40,679 nt of DNA from DATBFX01 sp036558305. Lineage in GTDB: Bacteria; Chloroflexota; Chloroflexia; Thermomicrobiales; UBA6265. The stretch covers positions 1-40,679 of the forward strand of contig DATBFX010000299.1 of NCBI GenBank assembly GCA_036558305.1. Reading direction: 5' to 3'. Below are positions 1 through 8,735 of the stretch, piece by piece. A program made the translations under genes and the position numbers. The number at the start of each line of letters is the position of its first letter. Within the stretch, counting starts at the first letter, position 1. The notes beneath the pieces were generated by a model, which saw only the letters and a program-made list of their open reading frames with translations, had not been told where the DNA came from and made no database searches.

Positions 1-143
1 CCGACCCCCGCTTCGCCCGCGATCAGGGCCGTCTGCCCGCGTCCGCCGCGCGCCCGGTCGAGCCACTGACCGAGGGTCTCGAGCGCGGCGTCGCGCCCGA
101 CGACGATGGGACAGACGACCGGTTGATCGAGCACCGTTACCAT
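1..143 (-). CDS. LuxR-family ATPase regulator, N-terminal fragment (cut by window edge)
   Basis: The visible 47 residues begin at ATG 143 and run off the left edge. They contain VVGRDAALETLGQWLDRA followed by LIAGEAGVG, the start of a Walker A loop. This matches the N-terminus of the large STAND-type ATPase regulators seen in full at 3072-6080 and 19825-22851, which end in a LuxR helix-turn-helix. It starts 12 nt after the stop of the restriction endonuclease gene on the same strand, so it may be co-transcribed with the restriction-modification pair. No strong ribosome binding site is visible. Family membership is fairly secure from the GEAGVG loop. Everything downstream, including any DNA-binding domain, is outside the window. 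Confidence 0.7.
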   Translation of the reverse strand, partial: MVTVLDQPVVCPIVVGRDAALETLGQWLDRARGGRGQTALIAGEAGV

Positions 144-155
144 GGTTGTTCGCGA

Positions 156-1232
156 TCACTGACCTGTAACGACGCACCGCGCAAAATGCCTGAACGGACA
201 TCGAATGCCGTAGCGCCGCGGCCGGTGCGTTGTCGCCCAGACGACCGGAACCGGAGCCACGCACCGGGCTGGGTCGTCGGACGAGTTTGTATCAAGGTCG
301 CGTGCCCTCATCCAGTCGGTCAAATCGGATAGCCGGTGTGCCCAATAGAGTGACAGGTGGTGGTGCTGCGCTTGCTGGAGGTTGTGGAGCTTGAAGACCC
401 CGCTCAGAACGGCCGCGGACACGACGTTCAGTTCGCCGAAATGCCGCCGCCAAACCGTCGCCTTGACCACGGCGTCGTTGTTCAGGCGCTTGACGGAATT
501 GATCGAAGAGTTGCTGACCTTGCATTCGATCGGCATGATGCGTCGGTCCCATAACCCGACGACAAGATCGGCCTTCCGTTCGCCGAACATGACTTCGCGA
601 CAGAACTGACCCGGCAAAGGCGCGGCGGCAATGTTTCGAACGATTTTGCCGGGAATCTCGACCTCGGCGAAGCCGACAGAAGTCAGGGTGTCGCGCACCA
701 GGCGTTCCTGCTCTTGCTTTCCCTCGTTGCGACGGGCCGTCGCCACCCGTTGGGTCGCCATGAGCGCCGTCGTGGCGACGATCGCGGCCCTCACCTCGAC
801 CGCGGTGGCCGTGCGCTGCTCGTGAACCCACGGGAAGCGACGCCTGTCCAATCCGTCCCGAATCGTGGCGACGAGCCGGTCGACCATTGCGTCGTCGACT
901 CTGATCGTCGTCGGTGCGAGCGATCTGGCATCGACGAGGACCTTGAGATCATCCTCGGAGATCGGCGGCCCCGCAAGGTAGCGAAAGACTTCGCGTTTGA
1001 CCGGATCGGACAGAATGTCGACGGCTCGCTCGCGCAACCGCGCGAAGTCGCCCGTCTCCTCCAGGATGCTCTCGACGGAACGCGCGATCGCGTCGAAGCG
1101 ATCGAGGTATTGTTCCAGCGGTTCCAGCATCCGCTGCTCGCGAAACCGGGTTTCTGCACGCCGACGGTCCTCGTCCAGTTGGCGCTCGGACCACGGATTC
1201 GGTTGCTTCTGCCCGTCGTCGCGGTCGCTCAT
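156..1232 (-). CDS. XamI-like type II restriction endonuclease
   Basis: 358 residues. The core around residues 195-265 has the layout of the XamI restriction enzyme family. D222 in KADLVVGLWD, then E236-C-K238 in IMPIECKVSNS, form a PD-(D/E)XK nuclease site, followed by NSVKRLNND, typical of this family. Family knowledge: XamI cuts GTCGAC; whether this enzyme shares that specificity is inference. The ATG overlaps the methyltransferase stop by 4 bp (ATGA), as in a translationally coupled pair. The N-terminal 60 residues are charged and helical, with possible coiled coil. The last ~45 residues after DWMRARDLD are Arg/Pro/Cys-rich and do not look like the family, so the true C-terminus may have been changed by a frameshift or extension. 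Confidence 0.8.
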   Translation of the reverse strand: MSDRDDGQKQPNPWSERQLDEDRRRAETRFREQRMLEPLEQYLDRFDAIARSVESILEETGDFARLRERAVDILSDPVKREVFRYLAGPPISEDDLKVLVDARSLAPTTIRVDDAMVDRLVATIRDGLDRRRFPWVHEQRTATAVEVRAAIVATTALMATQRVATARRNEGKQEQERLVRDTLTSVGFAEVEIPGKIVRNIAAAPLPGQFCREVMFGERKADLVVGLWDRRIMPIECKVSNSSINSVKRLNNDAVVKATVWRRHFGELNVVSAAVLSGVFKLHNLQQAQHHHLSLYWAHRLSDLTDWMRARDLDTNSSDDPARCVAPVPVVWATTHRPRRYGIRCPFRHFARCVVTGQ

Positions 1233-2857
1233 TCGCGCTGCTCAGTCGACGCATACTGCACCAGCAAATCCGGCGCCGGTACCAAGAGCCTTTCCATCTC
1301 GCGCGGTTCGAATTTGGTCAATCCGCCGGCATAGGTCCTGCCTTCTCGCGCGCTCACGTTGGTCGAGAGGAACGCCGCGAGCATGTCGAGCTGGCTCTCT
1401 GAGAGCGGGACGCGCGGGTAGAGCCCGTGGGCGATGTTGATGTGGCGTGCGCCTGCCAGGTTGCGGACGAAGACAGGGGGCCGCCGGGCCATGTAGCTGG
1501 CGAGAATCGGTGCCGGTTCACGCAAGCCGACCGACCACCATGCCTTCCGAGTTCTTGCGATGTACCCGTCCCTGGCGCCCATCGCGACCGCGTGGGCGAG
1601 AAATTGGTCCACTCGCCGTCGTGTGGCTCGGTCGAAGGCGTCGAGGACAATGGGAAGGTCGATGACACGGCGTAGCCTCGAAGCATCGGTGAGAGCACCG
1701 GCGGCGGCGAACAACTCGCGTGCTTTGGTGACGGATGCGAAAAGCACGTCGTCGGGAAGACCATACGGGTTCTCGGTCGCGATCCAAACGTCGTTGGCGC
1801 CGGTCACCTGACCGCGATGCACCCGGCACAACTCGCCGAGTTCGACGAAACCCTCGCGCCGCTGAGCTTGGGCGCGCGTCAAGGGGGTCCACCGATCGGC
1901 GTCCGCGAGTTGCTCCCTGGCGACATGCCAATCCGTCTGAAGGATCCCCAATTCATCGAGCGTCGAGATGCGGCGAAGTCCGATCGATGGCGGCCGCTCT
2001 CCAATGCGGAACCCCGTGATCACCGCTGTTGTCTGCGTTCCGGGAAACGGATCGGCGGTCGGTTCGACGACGTGAATGTCTGTTGCGCCAAGGAATCCCA
2101 AAAGCAGTTCGCGGACGAGACGACCGTAGTTGACGTCGAGCCACTCCGCCGCCGTGATGAGGATGCCAACATCGCCGGGACGACCGTGCTTGGCCGTCGC
2201 CAGGAAGAAATGGACGTGGAGTCCCGCCAGTTGACTGGCACCGTGCCCGAACTGCCGTGCGGTCTCACTCAGCCATTGCTTCCAGCGCGGCTCGATCAGA
2301 TGATGCCGCACGTACGGCGGATTTCCAAGGAAGAGGGTCGGACCCTCGATGCATGGCAAAGTTAATGCCCGGTAATCCTCAAGGATCACCCGAGACCGAT
2401 GCGCAAGTCCGGCTGCCGCAATGTGCCCCCGAGCCAAAATCGCGGCCATCGGATCGACCTCGATCGCGACCAATTCGGCGTTCGGGAAGCGACGACCGGC
2501 TGCTACGAGGAATCGCGCCGACCCCGCTCCGGGGTCGACGATGCGGTGGGGCGTGACGCGTGCGGCAGCCCAGGCGAGCATCGCCTCGATGATAGGATGG
2601 GGGGTGTAGGTCGCCCCTTTTGGGCGTCGTTCCTCGTTGCTGAAGATCCGGCAAAATGCGTCGCCCAGAGGGTCCTGGCCTTGCTCGATCTTGCCGCGGA
2701 CGCTCGCAACGGTCGACCCTGCCGGCAGCCGCAGATCAGCAATCAGCGCGTCTTCGGCCGGACTCCAACCGGGAACCTCGCGAGCACCGAGAGCCAGGGC
2801 CAATCCAAGAAGTTCGGATGCAGGCGTGGGCACGAGTCGTAATGGCGATTGGATCAC
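1229..2857 (-). CDS. N6-adenine DNA methyltransferase of the XamI-like system
   Basis: 542 residues. Methylates adenine in the recognition site to protect host DNA from the partner nuclease. Motif I for S-adenosylmethionine is DPGAGSARFL (residues 108-117), an acidic IEVDP follows at about 132-136, and catalytic motif IV is NPPY (179-182), the signature of adenine-N6 enzymes. The C-terminal part carries the target-recognition region and ends with YAGGLTKFEPREMERL, typical of Eco57I-like gamma-class enzymes. The start is GTG 2857, preceded by GGGGAG at five-base spacing. It is the first gene of the minus-strand pair and overlaps the nuclease by 4 bp. GTCGAC occurs several times around 870-1250, so that site is not avoided here, as expected if it is methylated or if the specificity differs. 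Confidence 0.85.
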   Translation of the reverse strand: MIQSPLRLVPTPASELLGLALALGAREVPGWSPAEDALIADLRLPAGSTVASVRGKIEQGQDPLGDAFCRIFSNEERRPKGATYTPHPIIEAMLAWAAARVTPHRIVDPGAGSARFLVAAGRRFPNAELVAIEVDPMAAILARGHIAAAGLAHRSRVILEDYRALTLPCIEGPTLFLGNPPYVRHHLIEPRWKQWLSETARQFGHGASQLAGLHVHFFLATAKHGRPGDVGILITAAEWLDVNYGRLVRELLLGFLGATDIHVVEPTADPFPGTQTTAVITGFRIGERPPSIGLRRISTLDELGILQTDWHVAREQLADADRWTPLTRAQAQRREGFVELGELCRVHRGQVTGANDVWIATENPYGLPDDVLFASVTKARELFAAAGALTDASRLRRVIDLPIVLDAFDRATRRRVDQFLAHAVAMGARDGYIARTRKAWWSVGLREPAPILASYMARRPPVFVRNLAGARHINIAHGLYPRVPLSESQLDMLAAFLSTNVSAREGRTYAGGLTKFEPREMERLLVPAPDLLVQYASTEQRE

Positions 2858-3071
2858 GTTGTCTCCCCTGTTGCGGGGTGAAGGACGTCGCGTCCTGATG
2901 CGAGTTTAGCAGCTTGACATTGGTTCCTGAAGCGCATGCGAACAACCGGCGTGCGCCGGTCGGATTTCTCTGCCGGTGGCAATAGGCAGGCACGTCACCG
3001 CCGGTTACGCCGTGACGAAGGGGCTTCCCTGGACCCGTTCGCAAGTTGCCCCGTCGGCCCCATCGCGTACT

Positions 3072-6000
3072 ATGACGCGAGGTGAGGATTTGCGTTTCGT
3101 GGGATTGCCCGTCTCTACCGCCAACAGGCTGTCGCAGCATGATGCGCCGAGCTCGGCGGCTCTGGCCGGCCGCGCGCGAGAACTGGCAACCCTTTGGGAT
3201 CGCTACCTGGTCGCAGCCGAGGGGAGACCGGGCATCGTCCTCGTCTCCGGCGAGCCGGGGATCGGTAAGTCGCGCCTGCTCGCCGAGTTGGTTGGGCGCG
3301 TCCAGGAGGCCGGCGGTGCCGTGCTGCGCGGTGGCGCCTCCGAGGCCGAAGGGATGCCGCCGTACCTGCCATTCCTGGAGGCGCTCGGCGGCTACGTCCG
3401 CGCGGGCGACGCCAATCTCCTGCGCGATCGGGCGGGAGACGACGCGGCGGTCCTCGCCTCGATCCTCCCAGAACTCGCCGCGCGCCTTGGCGAACTCGCG
3501 CCGAGCTACCCGCTGCCGGTCGAGCAGGCGCGTCTTCGTCTCTTCGAAGCGGTCACGGGGTTCCTCACGCGGATTGCCGCCGCGGCGCCGGTCGTCCTGG
3601 TCCTGGACGACCTCCAATGGGCCGACGCCGCGACGCTCGATCTGCTGGTGCACGTCGGGCGACGAGCCGGGGCGGCCAGACTCCTGATCGCCGGCGCCTA
3701 CCGCGGCGGTGAGCTCGACCGCAACCCCGCGCTCGGCCACGCCCTGGCGGAATTGAACCGGTTGCGCGTGTCGACGACGGTGACGCTCACGGTGCTCGGC
3801 GAGGCGGAGATCGCGACGCTCGCGGCCGGTTTCCTCGGGGATGTGCCGCCGGTGCCGATCCGTCGCCGCCTCCACGCCCAGAGCGAGGGCAATCCCTTCT
3901 TCGCCGAGGAACTGCTCCGGCACTGGTTGTCGACCGGAGTGCTCGCGCGGGAGAGCGGCGGTTGGACGCTCGGCGAGACGGCACAGACCGCACCGCCGAC
4001 GATCGCCGAAGCGGTCCGCCAGCGTCTCGCCGCCCTCCCACGGCCGCTGGTGGAGATCCTGCGGACCGCGGCGATTGTCGGTCGGACCTTCGAGACCTCC
4101 CTCATCGCCGAGGTGGCGGGGCAGGACGAGGAGACGATCGACGATGCGCTGCTCGACGCCGTACGCGCCGGTCTCCTCGTGCCGCGTGCCGGTGGTGGCG
4201 ATGGTTATGCCTTCGCCCACGACAAGATTCGCGAGACCCTCTACGACGAGGTCTCGCCGGTCCGCCGCCGGCGCCTCCACGGGTTCATCGGCCGCGCGCT
4301 CGAACTGCGCGCGGCCGACGGCGCCGGGGATCTGGCCGCGCTCGCGTTCCATTTCGCCCGGAGCGGCGACCGCGCTCGCGGCGCGGCCTACGCCGAACGC
4401 GCCGCCGTCCAGGCGCTGAACGCCTACGCCTTCACCGAATCCCGGTCCCTTGCCCAGACCGCGCTCGAGCTGCACGATCCGAGCGACGAGCGGATCGTGC
4501 CGCTGCTCCTGACGGCGGCCGAGGCGGCTATCTTTGCAGGGGAGGAGCGGGCGGCGGCCGCGTACCTCGAAGCGGCCCAGGGACGGATGATGAGCGGGGA
4601 CGACCTCGTCGGGGCGGCCCGCGCGGCGTACCGGCGCGGGCAAGCACTCTGGCGATTGGAGTCGGTCGAAGAGGCGCGCGACGCGCTCGCGACCGCCCTC
4701 GACCTGCTCGGCGATCGTCGCGTGCCCGAGACGTGCCAAGCGCTCGTCGAGTACGGCAACCTGTTGGCGACGAGTTTGGGGCAGCTTCAGGAGGGGATCG
4801 CCTGCGTCCGCCGGGGGCTTGCCCTGGCCCAGGAAATTGGCGGTCAACGCCTGGAGGCGATCGCCGGTCGTACGCTCGGCATCCTCCTGGTTCGCACCAA
4901 CGACATCGCGGCCGGTCGCACCCTACTCGAACGGTCGCACGCCCTCGCCGCGGTGCTCGACGATCCCGCCGAGGAAGCCGAGTGCTGCGCCGGACTGCTC
5001 GTCGCCTCCTATTGGTCGGGAGATGCGAACGGAATCCGGGACGCCGCCCTTCGCCAGATCGCCGCCGCCGAACGCTGCCGCGATCTGTACCAACTCCGAC
5101 ACGTCTACGCCTGGCTGACCGGCTCCTGCGTCGTCACCGGGAGCCCGGCGGACTACGAGGCGACGCTCGCACAGGCGCGGGACGTGGTCGAACGGCTCGA
5201 CCGACCCGACCCTCGCGCCTTCCTCGAGCAGATCGAGGGTTTGGTCGCGCTGTGGCGCGGCGATTGGGCGTCCGCCGAGACCCGGCTTGCCAGGGTCTAC
5301 GCGGTCTATCGTCAGCTCAACCCGCATGCGGCCGTCTGGTATCTCGGCATCGTCGGGCTGGCGCAATTCGCGCGCGGCAAGCGAGACGAGGCACTGTCCA
5401 CGATCGCCGAGGCCGATCGCCTCCTGGAGGATCTCCCGGCGGACAGCGTCCTGATTCCGGAGACCGTCGTTCCGCTTGCGTTCGTGGTGAGGGCGCTTGG
5501 GGACCGGGCACGAGCGGCGCGCTACCGGGCGTTGCTCGCGCCGTTCGCCGGACGCAATGCCACCTACCTGGTCGACCATGCCCTCGCCGTTCTCGCCGCC
5601 ACACTCGGCGATTGGACGGGAGCAGACGCGATGCTTGCCGCGGCCGAGGCCACGGCCCGCCGGGGCGGTCTCCGCCACGAGCTGGCGGCCCTGATCGCGA
5701 CTCGCGCGGATCTGGTGCTGGCACGCGGCGGCTCCGGGAGTGTCGAACGGGCGCGTGAGCTGCTGGCCGAGGGTGAGCAGGCGTTTCTCGACTTCGGGGC
5801 GGATCGGCGCGCGGAGGAGATGCGAGAACGGTTGGCTTCGCTCGCGGCGGGCCGATCGAAACCCGCGGCACCGCGCCTGCCGGCGGGGTTGAGCGAACGC
5901 GAGGCGGAAGTGCTCCGTCTCGTCGCGGCGGGGCGGACGAATCGGGAGATCGCGGAGTCACTCTTCATCTCCGAGAAGACGGTCGCGAACCACCTGACCT

Positions 6001-6080
6001 CGATTTTCGCCAAGATCGGGGTCGAGAATCGGGTCGAAGCCACCGCGTTCGCGATTCGGCACGGATTGGCGGCCAATTGA
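3072..6080 (+). CDS. Large LuxR-family ATPase transcriptional regulator
   Basis: 1002 residues from ATG 3072. An open frame extends upstream to GTG 2976, but those codons look non-conserved; TTG 3090 or GTG 3099, after GAGGTGAGG, are further alternatives. Order of parts: AAA/STAND ATPase with Walker A GEPGIGKS (about residues 60-67) and Walker B VVLVLDDLQWAD, a long helical TPR-like region, and a C-terminal LuxR/GerE helix-turn-helix beginning LSEREAEVLRLVAAGRTNRE. Such proteins are signal-responsive activators related to MalT: ligand and ATP binding drive oligomerisation and DNA binding. The signal and targets cannot be told from sequence. It is transcribed away from the restriction-modification genes, with about 210 bp between them, and lies 175 bp upstream of a cupin gene that may be a target. 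Confidence 0.88.
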   Translation: MTRGEDLRFVGLPVSTANRLSQHDAPSSAALAGRARELATLWDRYLVAAEGRPGIVLVSGEPGIGKSRLLAELVGRVQEAGGAVLRGGASEAEGMPPYLPFLEALGGYVRAGDANLLRDRAGDDAAVLASILPELAARLGELAPSYPLPVEQARLRLFEAVTGFLTRIAAAAPVVLVLDDLQWADAATLDLLVHVGRRAGAARLLIAGAYRGGELDRNPALGHALAELNRLRVSTTVTLTVLGEAEIATLAAGFLGDVPPVPIRRRLHAQSEGNPFFAEELLRHWLSTGVLARESGGWTLGETAQTAPPTIAEAVRQRLAALPRPLVEILRTAAIVGRTFETSLIAEVAGQDEETIDDALLDAVRAGLLVPRAGGGDGYAFAHDKIRETLYDEVSPVRRRRLHGFIGRALELRAADGAGDLAALAFHFARSGDRARGAAYAERAAVQALNAYAFTESRSLAQTALELHDPSDERIVPLLLTAAEAAIFAGEERAAAAYLEAAQGRMMSGDDLVGAARAAYRRGQALWRLESVEEARDALATALDLLGDRRVPETCQALVEYGNLLATSLGQLQEGIACVRRGLALAQEIGGQRLEAIAGRTLGILLVRTNDIAAGRTLLERSHALAAVLDDPAEEAECCAGLLVASYWSGDANGIRDAALRQIAAAERCRDLYQLRHVYAWLTGSCVVTGSPADYEATLAQARDVVERLDRPDPRAFLEQIEGLVALWRGDWASAETRLARVYAVYRQLNPHAAVWYLGIVGLAQFARGKRDEALSTIAEADRLLEDLPADSVLIPETVVPLAFVVRALGDRARAARYRALLAPFAGRNATYLVDHALAVLAATLGDWTGADAMLAAAEATARRGGLRHELAALIATRADLVLARGGSGSVERARELLAEGEQAFLDFGADRRAEEMRERLASLAAGRSKPAAPRLPAGLSEREAEVLRLVAAGRTNREIAESLFISEKTVANHLTSIFAKIGVENRVEATAFAIRHGLAAN

Positions 6081-6255
6081 TCGCGCGGCCCCCTCGCGGT
6101 GGGCGTAGGAGCACCCTCCTATCGCCGCGCTCGCGATGCTTCCGGAGCCGTGAGCGGGAATAGGAAAGCCTCCCGATGTCGTCCTCGTCGGGCTGCGGCA
6201 TGCTGTGACCGTCAACCAGACGTCACACGGATCGACAGCGGAAGGAGACACGACG

Positions 6256-6645
6256 ATGCGCGGTTCCAAGCACGATTTGCCGGCGGCGGTCGAATTGCCG
6301 GACGGGAGTACGATCCGCCAGGCCGATTGGGGCGGGATGACCGCCGAACTCGGATCGTTCAACGGGAGCGCCGATCCCGGCCCCCTCTTCAAGGGCCTGC
6401 CGGACGACCGCTGCCCGTGCCCGCATTGGGGGTACGTGATCAAGGGACAGTTGCGCTACCGGTTCGCGGATCGCGAGGAGGTCTTCAACGCCGGCGACGT
6501 CTACCACGTCGGTCCCGGTCACCTGCCGGTGATCGGCGACGACACCGAGTATGTCGAGTTCAGCCCCGCAGACCTTCTTCAGCAGACGATGGAAGTCGTC
6601 GGTCGCAACTTCGAAGCGATGACGGCGGGGGCTGGGAGCCGGTAG
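6256..6645 (+). CDS. Small cupin-domain protein
   Basis: 129 residues. The start ATG 6256 is chosen because AAGGAG lies about eight bases upstream; a longer reading from GTG 6205 adds 17 unlikely residues. A single cupin barrel is suggested by CPHWGYVIKGQLRYRFADRE and by FNAGDVYHVGPGHLPV, which correspond to the two cupin motifs. The usual metal ligands are only partly present: one His in PHWG, one in YHVGPGH. The protein has no signal peptide and is probably cytoplasmic. Substrate unknown. Its position after the LuxR-family regulator, same strand, suggests it could be a target gene or a small binding protein, but this is inference. Confidence 0.75.
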   Translation: MRGSKHDLPAAVELPDGSTIRQADWGGMTAELGSFNGSADPGPLFKGLPDDRCPCPHWGYVIKGQLRYRFADREEVFNAGDVYHVGPGHLPVIGDDTEYVEFSPADLLQQTMEVVGRNFEAMTAGAGSR

Positions 6646-7085
6646 CAGTACCCCGTGCTGTATTCACAACCGCGGCCACCCTCCGTCCTTCCGAGCGCAG
6701 TGGTCATGGCCCTCCGGGCCACCACCGGCCATGGAAACCGGTTTCCGGAGCCGCCCTGCGGGGCCATTCCCACACCGGTCGAGGCATCTCACGGAGCGAC
6801 AGCGGAGATGTCGTCCTTCCGGCGGGTCTCCTCTGGCGGAGAGAGATTCCTCGACAGGCTCGGAATGACGGGGGGTGTAGCGGCGTCCGCGGTCGAGGAG
6901 CGAATTGACCGAATCGGGAAAGCGCCTTCGCTTAGGTCCGTTATCGCATCGACCTGTCTCCCGTCGGCGATCTCGCCGGACCCCACTAAAGGCCCACGCT
7001 CGCGTCTCCACACGCTCGGACCGGCGATCTAGACTCGCACAGGGCACGATCGCGCGCGGCCGGCGACGGATCCGACGGGGAGATC
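6646..7085 (+). other. 440-bp intergenic region with repeat sequences, no gene seen
   Basis: No convincing coding region. It holds a perfect 14-bp palindrome GGAAACCGGTTTCC at 6733-6746 and, at 6841-6875, a repeat of the ATTCCTCGACAGGCTCGG type annotated separately. The stretch just before 7086 contains GGGGAG, the ribosome binding site of the next gene. Confidence 0.6.
6841..6875. repeat. Dispersed repeat of the ATTCCTCGACAGGCTCGGAATGAC type
   Basis: The core ATTCCTCGACAGGCTCGG followed by AATGAC is a familiar dispersed intergenic repeat. When translated by mistake it gives fragments such as IPSLSRNL and RHSEPVEESL, both readable here on the minus strand. Only one copy is in the window, so its repetitive nature rests on recognition rather than on copies seen here. 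Confidence 0.55.
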
Positions 7086-7301
7086 ATGACGACCTACGGT
7101 AACGTCTTCTTTTGGGGAATCCTGGGATTGATGGGGATGATGGCGGTGACGTCGCTCATCGCCGGCTGGTGGTTTTATGCGCTCGTCGCGGTCGTCCTCG
7201 CCGGATGCTTCGCCTTCGCCGGGCCGTTCGTCCTCGGCCGGAAGTGGCGTCCGCCCGCGCCGCGGCCGACCCGGCGCCCGGTCGTCCGCCGTCGCCGCTA
7301 G
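7086..7301 (+). CDS. Small two-helix membrane protein, unknown function
   Basis: 71 residues. ATG 7086 is preceded by GGGGAGATC, a plausible ribosome binding site. Two hydrophobic segments are visible, about residues 8-27 (FFWGILGLMGMMAVTSLIAG) and 29-48, followed by a strongly basic Pro/Arg tail (KWRPPAPRPTRRPVVRRRR) likely to remain in the cytoplasm or bind nucleic acid or phospholipid. I do not recognise the family. Its stop overlaps by 4 bp the stop of the convergent membrane-protein gene at 7298-7519. Coding status is supported by the start signals and by the hydrophobic pattern, not by a known homologue. Confidence 0.6.
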   Translation: MTTYGNVFFWGILGLMGMMAVTSLIAGWWFYALVAVVLAGCFAFAGPFVLGRKWRPPAPRPTRRPVVRRRR

Positions 7302-7519
7302 GCAAGCGGCAGGCGCGGCGGCGTGTCTCGGTGCTCCTTTGCGGCGGTCGGTGGCCGACCGCGACCGAACCAGCGTCCCCGCGGCCCGACCCCGCGCCCA
7401 AACAGCCACTCGCGCAGCCGGCGCGCGCCCAGATCGACCAGCGCGTTCACCAGCAACCAACCGCCGATGATCAGGATGAAGAGCCACGCAACGAGCAGCG
7501 TGTCGTAGTGCTCGCCCAT
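7298..7519 (-). CDS. Small membrane protein, unknown function
   Basis: 73 residues from ATG 7519; an upstream start at 7600 would add 27 Pro/Gly-rich residues that look like non-coding sequence. One hydrophobic span, TLLVAWLFILIIGGWLLVNAL, at about residues 6-26, is followed by a basic tail (RRLREWLFGRGVGPRGRWFG). The tail resembles that of the convergent neighbour at 7086-7301. The two stops overlap. The ribosome binding site is weak (GGGGGC), so the start is uncertain. Function unknown. Confidence 0.45.
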   Translation of the reverse strand: MGEHYDTLLVAWLFILIIGGWLLVNALVDLGARRLREWLFGRGVGPRGRWFGRGRPPTAAKEHRDTPPRLPLA

Positions 7520-7837
7520 GCACGCCCCCAAGGGGAACGAGGAACCGCCGGCGTTGCCGTGGCGTTCGCCGGGGCTCGGTGGAGCATCGACGCCGGCCAA
7601 CGCGCACCGACCAAAGTAAAGCGTACTCCACCGTGGCTATCGTAAGGGAAAAAGGTCGTGGTTGTTCTATCCATTCGGATAGCACCCAGGGTCCGTACGT
7701 ACATCGTTCGCAGTCGGTTCGATCGTCGTTGCCACCTTCGGGTGATTGCCCACCGGTAGATCGTGCCGCTAGGGTGGATACCGCGACGGATTCGGTCGGG
7801 GTGAACCGACGTTTCGCGTTCTTTTCGTAGGGGTATT
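7520..7837. other. 318-bp divergent intergenic region, probable promoters
   Basis: Lies between two genes that point away from each other and is less G+C-rich than its surroundings. It contains a small hairpin, CTATCC-ATTC-GGATAG, at 7667-7682. No clear -35/-10 pair could be fixed for either direction, and no gene is seen. Confidence 0.4.
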
Positions 7838-8671
7838 ATGGTGGGTGCCGATCCTGCCTCCAATCGCGTCCGTTGGCCGCGGCGCAAGCCGCGCTGCTGG
7901 CAATGCCTGGCAACGATCTCCCCGGCCGATCCGTACTGTCCCTGTTGCGGCGCCAATCCGAACGAGGTTCGAACGCGCCCCCGATCGCGCCGTGGGGACG
8001 GCGGCGGGCTGGCCAACGGGGCGACGATCATGGTCTTCATCCTCGCGATGTTCGGCGCGGCCGGGTTTGCCTTTTCGAACATGCGCGACTCGGCCGGCTC
8101 GGGTAGCGCTCGCCTGGGTGCATCGACGCGGGGACATCCCACGGCGACCGCACGCACCCTCGCCCCGACCTTGACCGATCATCCGACGCCGACTTCTGCC
8201 CCCGATCAACGGAAACGCCGTGCGCCCCGCGGGATCCCCGCCGATGCGGTGCTGGGCATAATCTCGGCAATCCGCACCGGCGACACGTTTGAGATCGCCG
8301 TCGGCGGCCGCGCGTTCCGTACCCACCTCGCCGGCGTCGATGCGCCCGAACCGACCTCGACTGTGCCCGGTGAGTGCTACGGCGACGAGGCCAAGGACCG
8401 ATTGGGCGACCTGGTCGTCGTCGGTATGCCGATCTGGGTTTCGCCGGACCCCGCCAAACTGCCGACCACGGCCACCTTTGAGGGGTATGCCTGGACCTGG
8501 GACATCCTCGGCCGCAACCCCCGCTTCGTCAACGAGGTGCTGGTCCGCGGCGGCTACGCCCGCTACGCGCCACCAGCTCCCGACATGGGTTACGACGAAC
8601 CGGCCCGTCTCCGGGATGCCCAAGCCGAGGCCACCGGCGGGCGGCAGGGGTTGTGGGGCGGATGCCCGTAG
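7838..8671 (+). CDS. Membrane-anchored zinc-ribbon protein with degenerate thermonuclease (SNase-like) domain
   Basis: 277 residues. Order: a four-cysteine zinc ribbon (C20, C23, C34, C37), a basic linker, a membrane helix at about 60-80, a low-complexity Ser/Thr/Pro linker to about 130, then a staphylococcal-nuclease-like fold (139-275). The fold is recognised from SAIRTGDTFEI, HLAGVDAPE, CYGDEAKDRL, VNEVLVRGGYARY and GLWGGC. Aligned by hand to staphylococcal nuclease, metal ligands D21 and D40 are kept as D149 and D168 and E43 as E171. Catalytic R35 is replaced by H163 and R87 by E215. It may therefore have little nuclease activity and act as a binding or scaffold protein. The nuclease-like domain would face outward if the zinc ribbon is cytoplasmic. 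The start is ATG 7838 with no strong ribosome binding site. Confidence 0.75.
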   Translation: MVGADPASNRVRWPRRKPRCWQCLATISPADPYCPCCGANPNEVRTRPRSRRGDGGGLANGATIMVFILAMFGAAGFAFSNMRDSAGSGSARLGASTRGHPTATARTLAPTLTDHPTPTSAPDQRKRRAPRGIPADAVLGIISAIRTGDTFEIAVGGRAFRTHLAGVDAPEPTSTVPGECYGDEAKDRLGDLVVVGMPIWVSPDPAKLPTTATFEGYAWTWDILGRNPRFVNEVLVRGGYARYAPPAPDMGYDEPARLRDAQAEATGGRQGLWGGCP

Positions 8672-8702
8672 GGAAGGCGCTCGACGATTCCTCAACGGCG
8701 GC

Positions 8703-8720
8703 CGCCCCGATGGCGGGGCG
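8703..8720. terminator. Hairpin between convergent genes, possible bidirectional terminator
   Basis: Perfect 7-bp inverted repeat CGCCCCG / CGGGGCG with a 4-nt loop, placed between the stops of the nuclease-like gene (8671) and the protease gene (8736). No U-rich run follows on either strand, so termination efficiency is uncertain. Confidence 0.45.
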
Positions 8721-8735
8721 CAGCAAGCAGCGCCC

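Noticed and set aside
2736..4847. A 703-codon open frame on the minus strand
   Set aside because: It is antisense to the LuxR-family gene and overlaps the methyltransferase start; composition is Arg/Gly-rich and follows no protein family. High G+C leaves antisense frames open.
7690..7700. GTACGTAC as another copy of the RNA promoter spacer
   Set aside because: No TTGACA or TAGAGT at the right distance; an 8-bp chance match.
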